Source: Legionella sp. PATHC035
GTDB taxonomy: Bacteria; Pseudomonadota; Gammaproteobacteria; Legionellales; Legionellaceae
Direction of reading: 5' to 3'
Assembly: GCF_026191115.1 (NCBI RefSeq)
Contig: NZ_JAPHOT010000001.1
Location: 2,899,001-2,963,000, forward strand
Length of the DNA: 64,000 bases
Each line of letters starts with the position of its first letter. The stretch's first letter is position 1. The notes beneath the pieces were generated by a model. That model saw only the letters and a list, made by a program, of their open reading frames with translations, did no database searches and was not told the DNA's origin. The position numbers and the translations under genes were made by a program. Shown one piece after another: positions 49,945-59,082 of the stretch.

Positions 49945-50016
49945 AATGAGATAAGCCTATGTTGCAGTACTCTGTTACGATGGGAGATCCCTTACCACGC
50001 TTAGGGGGACGGCTTA

Positions 50017-51213
50017 CTATTTTTGATAGCTGGAGACCAGTCGTATATTTATTAAATTGGGAATGTGCTTCAATTGATCGCACAGCTTGGGTAGGTCTTC
50101 TTTGACGCCTGATATATCAATAAGGTTCACGGCAATTGGTCCACGGGATTTATTTTCCATTTGTTCAATATTGTATCCAAGTTTTGATATGTGCTGAGTG
50201 ATTTTACCCATAGCTCCAGGAGTATTTTCATTAATCGCCAGTAAGCGATAACAATTAGATACTTGAGAAGTAGAGAGGGATATATTGGGAAAATTGATCG
50301 AATATTCAATGATTCCATGCTCTAAATAATTGCAGACATTGCGGATTACCATTTCAGCCGCACTTTGCTCTGCTTCCTGAGTACTTGCTCCCAGATGGGG
50401 AAAGCACAAGACATTGGGGTGTCCCGCTAAATTAATGGTAGGGAAATCGGTGATATAGCCCATGAGACGCTTACTGGTCAATTGTTGTAAAATTGCTGCT
50501 TCACTGACTATTTGTTCGCGTGAAAAATTAAGTAGAAGTGTATGTGGTTTTACGAGCGCAATATTTTCTTCATTGATTAAATGAGTGGTTGCAGAATTTA
50601 AAGGGATATGCAAAGTAATAATATCTGAATGAATAAGCAACTCATTCATGTCCATTACTTTTTGAACTCCAGGCATCAATGCCAGTGCATTAGTTAAGGT
50701 CATGTTGGTATCAAAACCTAATACGTTCATTCCTAAAGCCAGTCCGGCATTAGCGACTTTAACACCGATATTACCTAATCCTATGACGCCTAGCGTTTTA
50801 CCAGAAATCTCGTGTCCAATAAATTGTTTCTTTTTAGTTTCTATTTCTCGATTTAATAATTGATTGTCCTCTTTTGACAATTCGGTAATAAAAGTGCGGG
50901 TTTCATCTAAATGCCTATAGCCCATTATCATGGCAGCCATCACCAGTTCTTTGACGGCGTTGGCGTTTGCTCCAGGAGCATAAAATACTGGAATACCCAA
51001 CTGGGTAAGCGCCTCAACAGGAATATTATCGGTGCCGGTCCCAGCGCGGGCTACTGCTTTTAAATTTTTGTCAAACTGATGATCATGCAATTTATGGGAA
51101 CGCACTAGAATCACATCTGGATCAATAGGGTTAAGACCTAATTGATAAAGGTCAGGATGAAATAAACTTAAGCCTTGCGGCGATATGTTATCAAGAACCT
51201 GAATTGTAAACAT
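50017..51213 (-). CDS. serA: D-3-phosphoglycerate dehydrogenase (ACT-type)
   Basis: A ~398-residue enzyme for the first step of serine synthesis. ATG 51213 has GGGGA ~7 nt upstream and is preferred to the ATG at 51219. Substrate-binding motif VARAGTGTDNIP, NAD motif GVIGLGNIG, catalytic Arg region NFSREQIVSEAA, catalytic His in CFPHLGASTQEAE. The C-terminal ACT domain (LLAINENTPGAMGKITQHI) implies serine feedback. Its start overlaps the end of the serB-like gene by ~23 nt, so the two are coupled. Confidence 0.93.
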   Translation of the reverse strand: MFTIQVLDNISPQGLSLFHPDLYQLGLNPIDPDVILVRSHKLHDHQFDKNLKAVARAGTGTDNIPVEALTQLGIPVFYAPGANANAVKELVMAAMIMGYRHLDETRTFITELSKEDNQLLNREIETKKKQFIGHEISGKTLGVIGLGNIGVKVANAGLALGMNVLGFDTNMTLTNALALMPGVQKVMDMNELLIHSDIITLHIPLNSATTHLINEENIALVKPHTLLLNFSREQIVSEAAILQQLTSKRLMGYITDFPTINLAGHPNVLCFPHLGASTQEAEQSAAEMVIRNVCNYLEHGIIEYSINFPNISLSTSQVSNCYRLLAINENTPGAMGKITQHISKLGYNIEQMENKSRGPIAVNLIDISGVKEDLPKLCDQLKHIPNLINIRLVSSYQK

Positions 51214-51985
51214 GGTCATTCCCCTTGATCAAAACAACAGAATTGTAAATATCCTTAAGTCCTTTTTCATAATAAGCATAGTCTTGTGACGACAATTGAT
51301 TCAACTCGTTTTGCGTCAGCCCCAAAGGAATTATTGGGTAAAAACTTGTAGAGCAAATATAAAAATTGGAATGCTTTTTCACCCACTCTTTAGGGCTAAG
51401 TCCAGCAAAACCAATAAATCGGGTCACTGTTTCTCGAGCCTCCCAGTCACTGACTCCATCACCTACTAATAAGGAGTGTTCACCAGGCTTTAATACGGAG
51501 GCGATTTCTACGGTTTTACCATTGCCTTGGGTCATATTGCTTTGTTCATCAAATCCTTGATAGTTCCCTTTTTCATCAAAATAAACGTCTACGGCGAGTA
51601 CATGACTTGGAGGAATTCCTAACGTTTGCGCAAATGGAACCACTGCTGCTTTGATCCCTGCGGAAATAATATAAATTTTTTTATGTAAACGAAGCAATAA
51701 TTGCATGAGGTCCTGGGCTCCAGGGGCTGTATGTCGTTTATAGCATTCTGCGAGTTCCTCTACTTGTTTTTTTGTGGGTTGAACATAGGTCAATCGCTGT
51801 CGATAATCATCGAGTGTCATGCCGGTTTTTCCCATGCATCGCGCTGTAATTTGGTGTACTTCTTTGGCGACGCCATTCATCGTTGCCAGCACATTAATTC
51901 CCTCAATAAGGGAGAGGGTACCATCACAGTCAAAGAAAAACGCATCAATAGGGACGTTTAAAGCCCAGGGATTTCTATTATCCAT
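51191..51985 (-). CDS. HAD-IB phosphatase, phosphoserine phosphatase-like (SerB-type)
   Basis: A 264-residue HAD hydrolase: motif I DCDGTLS, motif II in YIISAGIKA, and motif IV VGDGVSDWEARE. A basic Lys in GNGKTVEIA may be motif III. The cap helix region is MGKTGMTLDDYRQRL. Overlap with serA downstream points to the last step of serine synthesis, although serC is not here. The ~30 C-terminal residues are extra. The divergent MgtC gene lies on the other side. Confidence 0.87.
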   Translation of the reverse strand: MDNRNPWALNVPIDAFFFDCDGTLSLIEGINVLATMNGVAKEVHQITARCMGKTGMTLDDYRQRLTYVQPTKKQVEELAECYKRHTAPGAQDLMQLLLRLHKKIYIISAGIKAAVVPFAQTLGIPPSHVLAVDVYFDEKGNYQGFDEQSNMTQGNGKTVEIASVLKPGEHSLLVGDGVSDWEARETVTRFIGFAGLSPKEWVKKHSNFYICSTSFYPIIPLGLTQNELNQLSSQDYAYYEKGLKDIYNSVVLIKGNDHVYNSGS

Positions 51986-52143
51986 GAATAAGTGCCCCTT
52001 ATTTTTAAACGTTAATTCAATTACTTAATAGTGACATAGATGTACTATAATCCATTTATTACGGAGATTTCAATTTAGTTGATACGCGCCAATGCCTGGA
52101 ACGTGTTTTGAACCTATAAAATAGACCCAGGGAAGAGTGCTTT

Positions 52144-53385
52144 ATGTTAGAGATACTTACATCATTTATTATATCGCTTTTGATTGGTTTTCTGATCGGC
52201 ATTGAGCGTGAGCGCAGCCATCCGGAGGGGGCGCAATTTATTGGGGTCAGAACCTTCACCTTATTATCAATTCTCGGAACTTTAATTGCCACCCTTAACC
52301 AACCCGGGCTTACGGTGACGGCAAGTGCTTTTGTGTTTGCCATCTTACTGCTCAATTATTTTCAAATCAGCGCGAATCAGCGAAAGAACAGTAATATTGG
52401 TGCTTTAACAGAAATTACGGCAGGACTGATTTTTTGTCTTGGTTATATGGTGCCTCGCTTGCCTTTAGTAGCAATAACCCTGAGTGCCATTATCTTACTC
52501 ATACTGATTGAACGAAAAAGACTTCATCTCTTGGCGCGGAAAAAATTCAAGCCCCATGAAATGGAAACGGTCATTGTATTGGTTATTTTTACTTTGGGTA
52601 TTTTGCCGCTTCTTCCAGATCGTACGATTGATCCCTGGCAGTTTTTTAATCCAAGAGCTTTTGGTTTATTAATTGCAACGGTCGGCGGCATTCAACTGTG
52701 TGGTTATGTGGCCATTCATCTATTTGGCGAACGTCTTGGTATCCCCTTAAGTGGTTTTCTGGGCGGATTAGTTTCGAGTACTGCTGTTTTTGCCCAAGTT
52801 CACAAGACCTTAAAGCGATACCCTCAGTCAGATCACGCTATTTTAGCTTCTGGTTTGCTTGCCACAGTGGCTATGCTTGTCGATGTGATTATTATCATTT
52901 TTGTCGCATCGCCTGTCTTACTGGTTTCAATTCTTGGACCGCTCATTGCAATGATAAGCACAGGAATCCTATTTGCAGTCATTTTGCTTCATCATCAAAA
53001 AGAGAGAAAACATAATGTTATTTTATTAGAATCTCCCTTGAATTTATTATCTATTCTACGTACTTCAATTCTTATTGGGTTATTGCTAGTACTGGTAGCG
53101 ATGGCGAAACGTATCATTTCCATCAATGGAGTTTTCTTGATTTCATTTCTGGGAGGGCTGCTTGAAATTCACGGTATTTCTTTAGCAACGGCCTTACTTT
53201 ACTTAGGGGATAAAGTGCAAATCGATCAAGCATGTTGGATGCTTTATGCTGCGATCGGAGCGAGTTTTATATCTAAAATAGTACTTTTATGGAGCTTAAC
53301 ACCAAAGCGCTTTGCCTTACAATCTACGCTATTATTACTCGGAATGGTTCTCAGCGGTAGCCTCGTCTTTTGGTTTATATCCTGA
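52144..53385 (+). CDS. MgtC/SapB plus DUF4010 membrane protein
   Basis: A 413-residue inner-membrane protein with ~12 hydrophobic segments. The N-terminal ~135 residues are an MgtC/SapB-like domain: SLLIGFLIGIERERSHPEG, GVRTFTLLSILGTLIATL, NIGALTEITAGLIFCLG. The C-terminal ~230 residues form a DUF4010 domain (PRAFGLLIATVGGIQLCGYV, GFLGGLVSSTAVFAQ). MgtC proteins aid growth in macrophages and Mg-poor media; the function of MgtC-DUF4010 fusions is unclear. A weak promoter lies in the 158-nt divergent region. Confidence 0.9.
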   Translation: MLEILTSFIISLLIGFLIGIERERSHPEGAQFIGVRTFTLLSILGTLIATLNQPGLTVTASAFVFAILLLNYFQISANQRKNSNIGALTEITAGLIFCLGYMVPRLPLVAITLSAIILLILIERKRLHLLARKKFKPHEMETVIVLVIFTLGILPLLPDRTIDPWQFFNPRAFGLLIATVGGIQLCGYVAIHLFGERLGIPLSGFLGGLVSSTAVFAQVHKTLKRYPQSDHAILASGLLATVAMLVDVIIIIFVASPVLLVSILGPLIAMISTGILFAVILLHHQKERKHNVILLESPLNLLSILRTSILIGLLLVLVAMAKRIISINGVFLISFLGGLLEIHGISLATALLYLGDKVQIDQACWMLYAAIGASFISKIVLLWSLTPKRFALQSTLLLLGMVLSGSLVFWFIS

Positions 53386-53512
53386 GTACAAAAAGTCCCA
53401 TTTTTCCTTTTTTAAGATTTTGAGTTTTCTGTACATCCTAAGCTCATTGACTAACAAATCATTGAACAAGTCTATACTTGAAATAATGATAGGTGCAGGA
53501 AAAGGAATACTC

Positions 53513-54178
53513 ATGAATACCTATACCGCAGACATTCAACATCCGGTGACAATTCCCAGTAAAAATGTGTACCTGAATGGATTTTTATTTATCCCTGAAG
53601 AGGCTCAGGGACTGGTGATTTTTGCGCATGGAAGCGGAAGCAGTCGCTTCAGTAGTCGTAATCAATATGTGGCAAGTACCTTGAATGAGGGAAAATACGC
53701 GACCTTGCTCTTTGATCTGCTTACATCACAAGAGGACATCATTGATAATGTGACTCGTGAATTTCGTTTTGATATTCATTTATTAGCCTCTCGGCTTATT
53801 GATGTCATTCATTGGTGTACCAATGAATTAGCAGCATACCATTTTCCTATCGGTTTATTCGGGTCAAGCACCGGAGGTGGGGCAGCACTTGTCGCGGCAG
53901 CACAGGAGCCTAAGTGGATTCATGCAATTGTATCCCGAGGTGGCAGGCCTGATTTGGCCAGAAATTATTTACCTCAAGTCAAAACACCTACTTTACTTAT
54001 TGTAGGGGGGTATGATGATGAGGTTATTGAACTGAATCAACAAGCGATGTCCCAGATGAATTGCACTACCGAATTGAAAATAGTTCCTGAGGCAACCCAT
54101 TTATTTGAAGAACCTGGAAAATTAAGCGAGGTAGCGGATCTGGCAAAAAAATGGTTTGACCAGTATTGTGTTGAATAA
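53513..54178 (+). CDS. Alpha/beta hydrolase (dienelactone-hydrolase-like)
   Basis: A 221-residue protein; ATG 53513 has AAAGGAA 6 nt upstream, while a longer frame overlaps the MgtC gene without similarity. The oxyanion region is HGSGSSRFSSRN; the nucleophile elbow is GLFGSSTGGGAA with Ser; Asp is in VGGYDDEVI; His in ATHLFEEPG. A complete catalytic triad. Substrate unknown. An erythromycin-esterase family gene follows after 86 nt in the same orientation; this pair often occurs together in Legionella, as I recall. Confidence 0.88.
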   Translation: MNTYTADIQHPVTIPSKNVYLNGFLFIPEEAQGLVIFAHGSGSSRFSSRNQYVASTLNEGKYATLLFDLLTSQEDIIDNVTREFRFDIHLLASRLIDVIHWCTNELAAYHFPIGLFGSSTGGGAALVAAAQEPKWIHAIVSRGGRPDLARNYLPQVKTPTLLIVGGYDDEVIELNQQAMSQMNCTTELKIVPEATHLFEEPGKLSEVADLAKKWFDQYCVE

Positions 54179-54264
54179 AATAACGTCATGCTGCTCTGCA
54201 ATTCTGAGCACGTAACGCTGGAGATTTGTTGTGACGATGGAATGCGTGAGTTGAGGAGGCTTTT

Positions 54265-55578
54265 ATGAATAGGGACGCGCTACAAATGTTAATTGATACA
54301 CTTGATAATTCAGTACTCCCTCTCGAAGCCCAAAACGAAAACTATGATGCGGTGTTAGAGCAATTGGGAAATGCTCGTTTTGTGATGATTGGTGAAGCAA
54401 CCCATGGAACACATGAGTTTTATCAGGCACGTATTAAAATATCTCAACGCCTGATTGAGGAGCATGGTTTTATGGCCGTTGCAATTGAAGGGGATTGGCC
54501 TGATGCGCATCGTGTCCATCGTTATTTACAAGGTGAAGGAAGCGTCACCTCCAGTGAGCAGGCTCTGGATAATTTTCAGCGTTTCCCTGTTTGGATGTGG
54601 CGAAATACTACTCTGCCACCCTTCTTGAGTTGGTTGCGTCAATACAATGACCAGTTAGCTGCCGCCCAAAAGATTGGATTTTATGGCCTTGATTTGTACA
54701 GTTTGAATTCCTCCATGCACGCAGTCATTGATTTCCTAAACAAAATTGACCCTGATGCGGCCCAACGTGCAAAACAGCGTTATGCGTGTTTTGATCATGT
54801 GAATCAAGATCCGCAAATGTATGGTTATTTAATCCATGCTGGAATCAAAAAAGCGTGTATCCATGAAGCAGTAGCTCAATTAGTTGAATTACAACATCGT
54901 GCGTTTGAATACCTGCATCGTGATGGGATAGCGGTTGAAGACGCCTACTTTTTTGCAACTCAAAATGCTCGTTTGGTCAAAAATGCTGAGACCTATTATC
55001 GCTCCATGTTAGAAGGAAGGGTTTCAACCTGGAATATCCGAGATCAACATATGGCAGAAACACTTAACGTGTTGGCTGATCATTTAGAAGCCCGATTCAA
55101 GAAACCGGCTAAAATCATTATTTGGGCACATAACTCACATGTGGGTGATTCACGAGCCACTGAGATGGGGGAGCGTAAAGAGTTTAACCTGGGGCAATTA
55201 GTACGAGAACAATATGATACGCATTCTTATTCGCTTGGGTTTTCGACTTATGAAGGTACGGTTATGGCTGCATCCGATTGGGGGCTGCCCGGAGAGAAAA
55301 AACAAGTACAGCCTGGGTTACCAGGAAGTTATGAGGAATTATTTCATCATCTTCAATACAAGAATTTTTTCTTAAATTTATTAGATAATGAGAAACTCGA
55401 GCATTATTTAAACATTCCTCGTTTACAACGTGCTATAGGTGTGGTTTATTTGCCTAAGTCTGAACGATATAGTCATTATTTTTTTACACAATTGCCTTAT
55501 CAGTTTGATGGATTAATTCATTTTGATAAAACGAGTGCGTTACATCCTTTAAGCCAGGAACAGTCAATGACGCAATGA
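54265..55578 (+). CDS. Erythromycin esterase (EreA/B-like) family protein
   Basis: A 437-residue cytoplasmic hydrolase. The family signature GEATHGTHEFYQARIKIS at ~residue 50 and FMAVAIEGDWPDAHRVHRYL follow. His and Glu residues here form the metal-free catalytic site seen in EreB-like enzymes. HNSHVGDSRAT and ERKEFNLGQLVREQY are further conserved patches. Many members act on unknown endogenous esters rather than macrolides, so resistance is not implied. Strong ribosome-binding site GAGGAGG. Confidence 0.9.
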   Translation: MNRDALQMLIDTLDNSVLPLEAQNENYDAVLEQLGNARFVMIGEATHGTHEFYQARIKISQRLIEEHGFMAVAIEGDWPDAHRVHRYLQGEGSVTSSEQALDNFQRFPVWMWRNTTLPPFLSWLRQYNDQLAAAQKIGFYGLDLYSLNSSMHAVIDFLNKIDPDAAQRAKQRYACFDHVNQDPQMYGYLIHAGIKKACIHEAVAQLVELQHRAFEYLHRDGIAVEDAYFFATQNARLVKNAETYYRSMLEGRVSTWNIRDQHMAETLNVLADHLEARFKKPAKIIIWAHNSHVGDSRATEMGERKEFNLGQLVREQYDTHSYSLGFSTYEGTVMAASDWGLPGEKKQVQPGLPGSYEELFHHLQYKNFFLNLLDNEKLEHYLNIPRLQRAIGVVYLPKSERYSHYFFTQLPYQFDGLIHFDKTSALHPLSQEQSMTQ

Positions 55579-55594
55579 ACGATGCAGTTAAAAA

Positions 55595-55692
55595 TTTCCT
55601 CTCCATTTGTGGGGTAGGGGTGAGAGGACATAAATTGTGATTAATCCCCTCATCCGCCCTGACGGGCACCTTCTCCCCCATGGGGAGAAGGG
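55595..55692. repeat. Intergenic repeat, third site of the CCTTCTCCCC family
   Basis: CCTCTCCATTTGTGGGG with GTGAGAGG, then CTCATCCGCCCTGACGGGCA and CCTTCTCCCCCATGGGGAGAAGG. Same two-hairpin unit as at 22228-22668 and 44663-44790. It lies between convergent genes and is a plausible terminator for both. Confidence 0.7.
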
Positions 55693-55733
55693 AATTTCAT
55701 GATAGGCTTGTTGTGCTGCAGCAAGACTTCGAA

Positions 55734-57581
55734 TCAATTGTCCTTGATATTCAATGCAACTAGATCCTCTTCATTCAATGTTTCTTTTTGCAATAACAGG
55801 GTTGCTCCTTTCTCTAAAATCTTGATGCGTTTTTTAATGATGGCCACGGCATTATCAAATGCAGATTGGATAATTTTGCGAACGGCGGTATCAATCTCAC
55901 ACGCAGTTTCTTCGCTAAATTCACGCTCGTTATGGGCTATAGGTGATTCCAGGAAGGTCGTGTGTTCTTTCTGATAGGTCACCGGTCCAAGTTCTTTATC
56001 CATCCCATAACGCATCACCATGCTACGGGCTATATCCGTTGCTTTGGCGAGATCATCTGCCGCTCCAGTTGAAAAGTGGCCAAAAATTACAAATTCAGCC
56101 GCTCTGCCTCCAAGAAGAACCATCATCTTATTTTTTAATTCTTCTTCAGTCATGAGATAGCGATCTTCAGTAGGGCGCTGAATGGTATAACCCAAACTGC
56201 CTATTCCGCGCGGAATAATTGACACTTTATGCACTTGATCGACATTGGGTAAGGAGAGTGCGATTAAAGTGTGGCCCATTTCATGATATGCCACAGCCTT
56301 ACGTTCCTCAGGATTGAGCAAACGGTTCTTTTTTTCTAAACCGGCTACAATCCGCTCTACAGCGTTAGTAAAATCATCCATACTGACTGAGTCGGCATTA
56401 TGACGGGTGGCAAGTAAAGCCGCTTCATTAACGAGATTTGCTAAATCAGCACCAGAAAAACCTGGGGTTAAGGCAGCAATTTTTTCAGGATCAACATCCG
56501 GGGCTTGTTTTATTTTCTTCAGATGGACATTCAAAATCTCTATGCGACCTTTTTTTTCAGGACGATCCACCAGTACATGACGATCAAAACGTCCAGCGCG
56601 CAATAATGCCGGATCAAGAATTTCCGGGCGATTGGTTGCGGCAAGTAGAATTAATCCTTCACTGGCGTCGAAACCGTCCATTTCGGACAACAACTGATTT
56701 AAAGTCTGTTCCTTTTCATCATGCCCGCCAGTGACATAAGCACCACGTGCTCTCCCCAAAGCATCCAGTTCATCGATAAAAATAATTGCAGGGGCTGTTT
56801 CTCGGGCATGTGTGAAAAGATCCCGCACTCGCGCTGCGCCAACACCAACAAACATTTCTACAAATTCGGATCCATTAATTGAAAAAAATGGCACTCCAGC
56901 CTCACCTGCTACGGCGCGTGCAAGCAGTGTTTTCCCTGTTCCGGGGGGGCCAACTAAAAGCACTCCTTTAGGGATATGAGCTCCTATACGCGTATAATGT
57001 TGTGGATTTTTGAGAAATTCGACCACTTCCATAAGCTCGGCTTTGGCTTCATCTACTCCTGCGACATCTTGAAAGGATACATGTGTTTCTTTTTCCATGT
57101 ACACTTTGGCTTTACTTTTCCCAACATCTAAGACCCCACCAGCAGCTGAGCCCATACGTTTTAACAAAAAACTCCACAATGCAAAAAAAAGCAGTGCAGG
57201 AATAATCCAAGATAACAACAGGGTTATCCATTTATTTTCAGCTTGCCCATTAAATTTTACTTTTGCAGCTTCCAGAGTGGATACCAGAGAGGGATCATTG
57301 ATACGTACGGTCGTGATTTGTGGTTCTTGACCACCATATTTTTTTATTTCATTTAATTTATCTTCAGGGAGTAAGCCTACCAAACCTTCTGTTTTCACAT
57401 TTGCGGTAATGTAGCTTTCATCCAGTAGGACATTATCTAACTTATCCGCTTTTAAAAGAGTGATAAAATCGCTGTAAGCAATATTGACAGGATGTGAGGC
57501 GAAAAAAAAGTTCTGGAATAGGATAATCATCCAAAAAATCATCAGCACATACCAGAGCGACTGCCATTGTTTGTTTTCCAC
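55734..57581 (-). CDS. ftsH: ATP-dependent zinc metalloprotease FtsH
   Basis: A 615-residue membrane protease; GTG start preceded by GGGGGA. Two N-terminal membrane helices (~residues 10-27 and ~120-140) flank a periplasmic domain. The AAA domain has [17 protein letters not shown] (Walker A), [10 protein letters not shown] (Walker B) and the arginine-finger region [20 protein letters not shown]. The zinc motif is HEMGH, with the third ligand Asp in [12 protein letters not shown]. Its periplasmic part and sequence look different from the usual housekeeping FtsH, so it could be a second copy; this is a guess. Ends in the repeat region. Confidence 0.93.
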   Translation of the reverse strand: MENKQWQSLWYVLMIFWMIILFQNFFFASHPVNIAYSDFITLLKADKLDNVLLDESYITANVKTEGLVGLLPEDKLNEIKKYGGQEPQITTVRINDPSLVSTLEAAKVKFNGQAENKWITLLLSWIIPALLFFALWSFLLKRMGSAAGGVLDVGKSKAKVYMEKETHVSFQDVAGVDEAKAELMEVVEFLKNPQHYTRIGAHIPKGVLLVGPPGTGKTLLARAVAGEAGVPFFSINGSEFVEMFVGVGAARVRDLFTHARETAPAIIFIDELDALGRARGAYVTGGHDEKEQTLNQLLSEMDGFDASEGLILLAATNRPEILDPALLRAGRFDRHVLVDRPEKKGRIEILNVHLKKIKQAPDVDPEKIAALTPGFSGADLANLVNEAALLATRHNADSVSMDDFTNAVERIVAGLEKKNRLLNPEERKAVAYHEMGHTLIALSLPNVDQVHKVSIIPRGIGSLGYTIQRPTEDRYLMTEEELKNKMMVLLGGRAAEFVIFGHFSTGAADDLAKATDIARSMVMRYGMDKELGPVTYQKEHTTFLESPIAHNEREFSEETACEIDTAVRKIIQSAFDNAVAIIKKRIKILEKGATLLLQKETLNEEDLVALNIKDN

Positions 57582-57801
57582 ACGATCCCCCTGTTTTAAG
57601 TCGTATTGACTTTATTAAAAGAGTAGAAAAAACAACTGGATTCATATAAGTATATACTAATGGAGAAATGAGCATATCCTCATTGATCTTACCAATTTCG
57701 TATTTTCTTATGCGGTCATGATTCAAAAATTGATCAATCTCATTTTATCCCACCACTGTTTCATGCATCCTAATGCTTGATTATATAAAATATCCTTTAT
57801 G

Positions 57802-57830
57802 TTGAATATATTATCTATTGGAATTATAAT
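57802..57830 (+). promoter_or_regulatory. Strong sigma-70 promoter for the GNAT-like gene
   Basis: TTGAAT (57802-57807), 17 nt, and TATAAT (57825-57830), 32 nt before the start codon. A near-consensus match. Confidence 0.65.
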
Positions 57831-57862
57831 TAAGCTATTGGTCTTTTATTTGGGCATCAATT

Positions 57863-58726
57863 ATGGAAGGAAAAGTAGATGATAATGTCGTTCCACCGAG
57901 TACGCCGAAGTATGTTCTAGATTATCCTAATAAAGATGATATTTCTGTCTTTTTCAATTACGTGAAGAACGAAAGCGCGATGGCAGAAATTTATTTTGAA
58001 AATGAAGAAGAGGAAAAATTAGAGGATGATACGGTTGAGCTATTTAACAAAAATGGAAAATCGCTCCATAAAGATGGCAAGAGATGTGATTTAATGCTTG
58101 TTTTGCGAGATAAAGGCAAGGTTATTGGTTTTATCGAATTAAGGCTAATCCAAAATTCAGAAGATATATCCCAATTATATAGTCTATTTGTAAGTAAAGA
58201 ATATCGCTGTAAAGGACTGGCTAACTTAATGATGGTGCAGGCTTTTAATTTTTTCGTAAATACAAGGCAGACGCAAATGTCCGTCAGTCCAACAGCAGAT
58301 TCCCTTGCCGTTTATAATAAATTTGCTTTTTATCCACCAGATCTTGATGATATTGGGATAAGTGGCTGGTTTCAAAAAACGGAGAAGGAAAGGCTTGATG
58401 AGTTAGAAGACTCACCTTCAAAGTATCTTCTATTGGATTTAGGAAAAGAATCCTGTAAGCACGCTTTTAACAATCATTGTGCCAAAGCTTTGCAAAATGT
58501 TCTCAAATTTGAGATGTCGAAAAATTTAAAAGAAGATTCAAACATTAATGTATTTGGCTGGAGAAAAAAAGCGAGTACCCCCACTTTATTATCGAGAAGT
58601 GATTTGGCAGTTTTAAGTACCCCGGAAGCTAATAAAAAGAGAAAAGCCGAAGTCGAAGTCGTAGTTGAAGAGGATATACAATCTGAAACGGCATTAAATT
58701 TAGGATCTGACAAGAAAATCCGGTGA
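57863..58726 (+). CDS. GNAT-fold protein with C-terminal NLS-like motif; effector candidate
   Basis: A 287-residue protein. Residues ~75-160 show a GNAT core: RDKGKVIGFIELR strand pair, LYSLFVSKEYRCKGLANLMM (R115-x-x-G118-x-A acetyl-CoA loop) and LAVYNKFAFYPP (motif B). Residues ~160-287 are extra, helical then low-complexity, with NKKRKAEVE (Lys258-Lys261), which resembles a monopartite nuclear localisation signal, and an acidic VVVEED before the tail. No signal peptide. This suggests a translocated acetyltransferase acting in the host nucleus; inference only. Confidence 0.75.
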   Translation: MEGKVDDNVVPPSTPKYVLDYPNKDDISVFFNYVKNESAMAEIYFENEEEEKLEDDTVELFNKNGKSLHKDGKRCDLMLVLRDKGKVIGFIELRLIQNSEDISQLYSLFVSKEYRCKGLANLMMVQAFNFFVNTRQTQMSVSPTADSLAVYNKFAFYPPDLDDIGISGWFQKTEKERLDELEDSPSKYLLLDLGKESCKHAFNNHCAKALQNVLKFEMSKNLKEDSNINVFGWRKKASTPTLLSRSDLAVLSTPEANKKRKAEVEVVVEEDIQSETALNLGSDKKIR

Positions 58727-58784
58727 AAAAAATAGGTCATCAGTAATGCCTCAATTTCATATTTTTTTCGGGTGATGTCTATTG

Positions 58785-59082
58785 TCAGTATAGACCTGTA
58801 ATTATTCCAGACCCTAGAACATCCCAATACCATACTTGACGCAATGGGATAAATAACTGTGCCGAGGTTGCAAGCAACGTTGCTGATACGGCTATCTCAT
58901 AAGCTGCTGCCAGATTATCTGATTTTCCAAATCCAATAGTAAGACCAACTGTTGTTCTCATAAGAAGCCAGTTAGCAACCCCCGATACTCGATTTGTCCT
59001 GATCCTTCAGATGAGCTCTGTATAATGCGTAATCTTGTTAGCCATCTAACTGAATTGCTTGACGGGCTTTTCCAATGCCTGA
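58785..59082 (-). pseudogene. Remnant of a Kup potassium transporter gene
   Basis: Three reading frames in turn read as Kup: GKARQAIQLDG, then TRLRIIQSSSEGSGQIEY, then VANWLLMRTTVGLTIGF, continued by NLAAAYEIAVSATLLATSAQ and LFIPLRQVW. These match the Kup pattern R-x-x-Q-L-G, RLRIIHTSS..GQIY, NWLL...GFG, NLAAAYGIAVS.T. The segment covers about 90 of ~625 residues, with at least two frameshifts and a stop. The 3' end may continue in another frame (ILTIDIT). No start or further part of the gene is seen; its edge coincides with the stop of the kinase gene. Confidence 0.8.

Noticed and set aside
49868..50083. 71-codon minus-strand frame overlapping the end of serA
   Set aside because: It is out of frame with serA over ~67 nt and the non-overlapping part is a hairpin region; no ribosome-binding site.
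54265..55578. Macrolide-resistance gene
   Set aside because: Family membership alone does not show activity on erythromycin; most members have unknown substrates, so no resistance claim is made.
57442..57726. 94-codon minus-strand frame overlapping the start of ftsH
   Set aside because: More than half lies antiparallel to no gene but over the ftsH start in another frame, and no family or ribosome-binding site was seen.
58474..58833. 119-codon minus-strand frame over the GNAT-like gene end
   Set aside because: It is antisense to the GNAT-like protein for most of its length; only its first ~20 codons read like the kup remnant.
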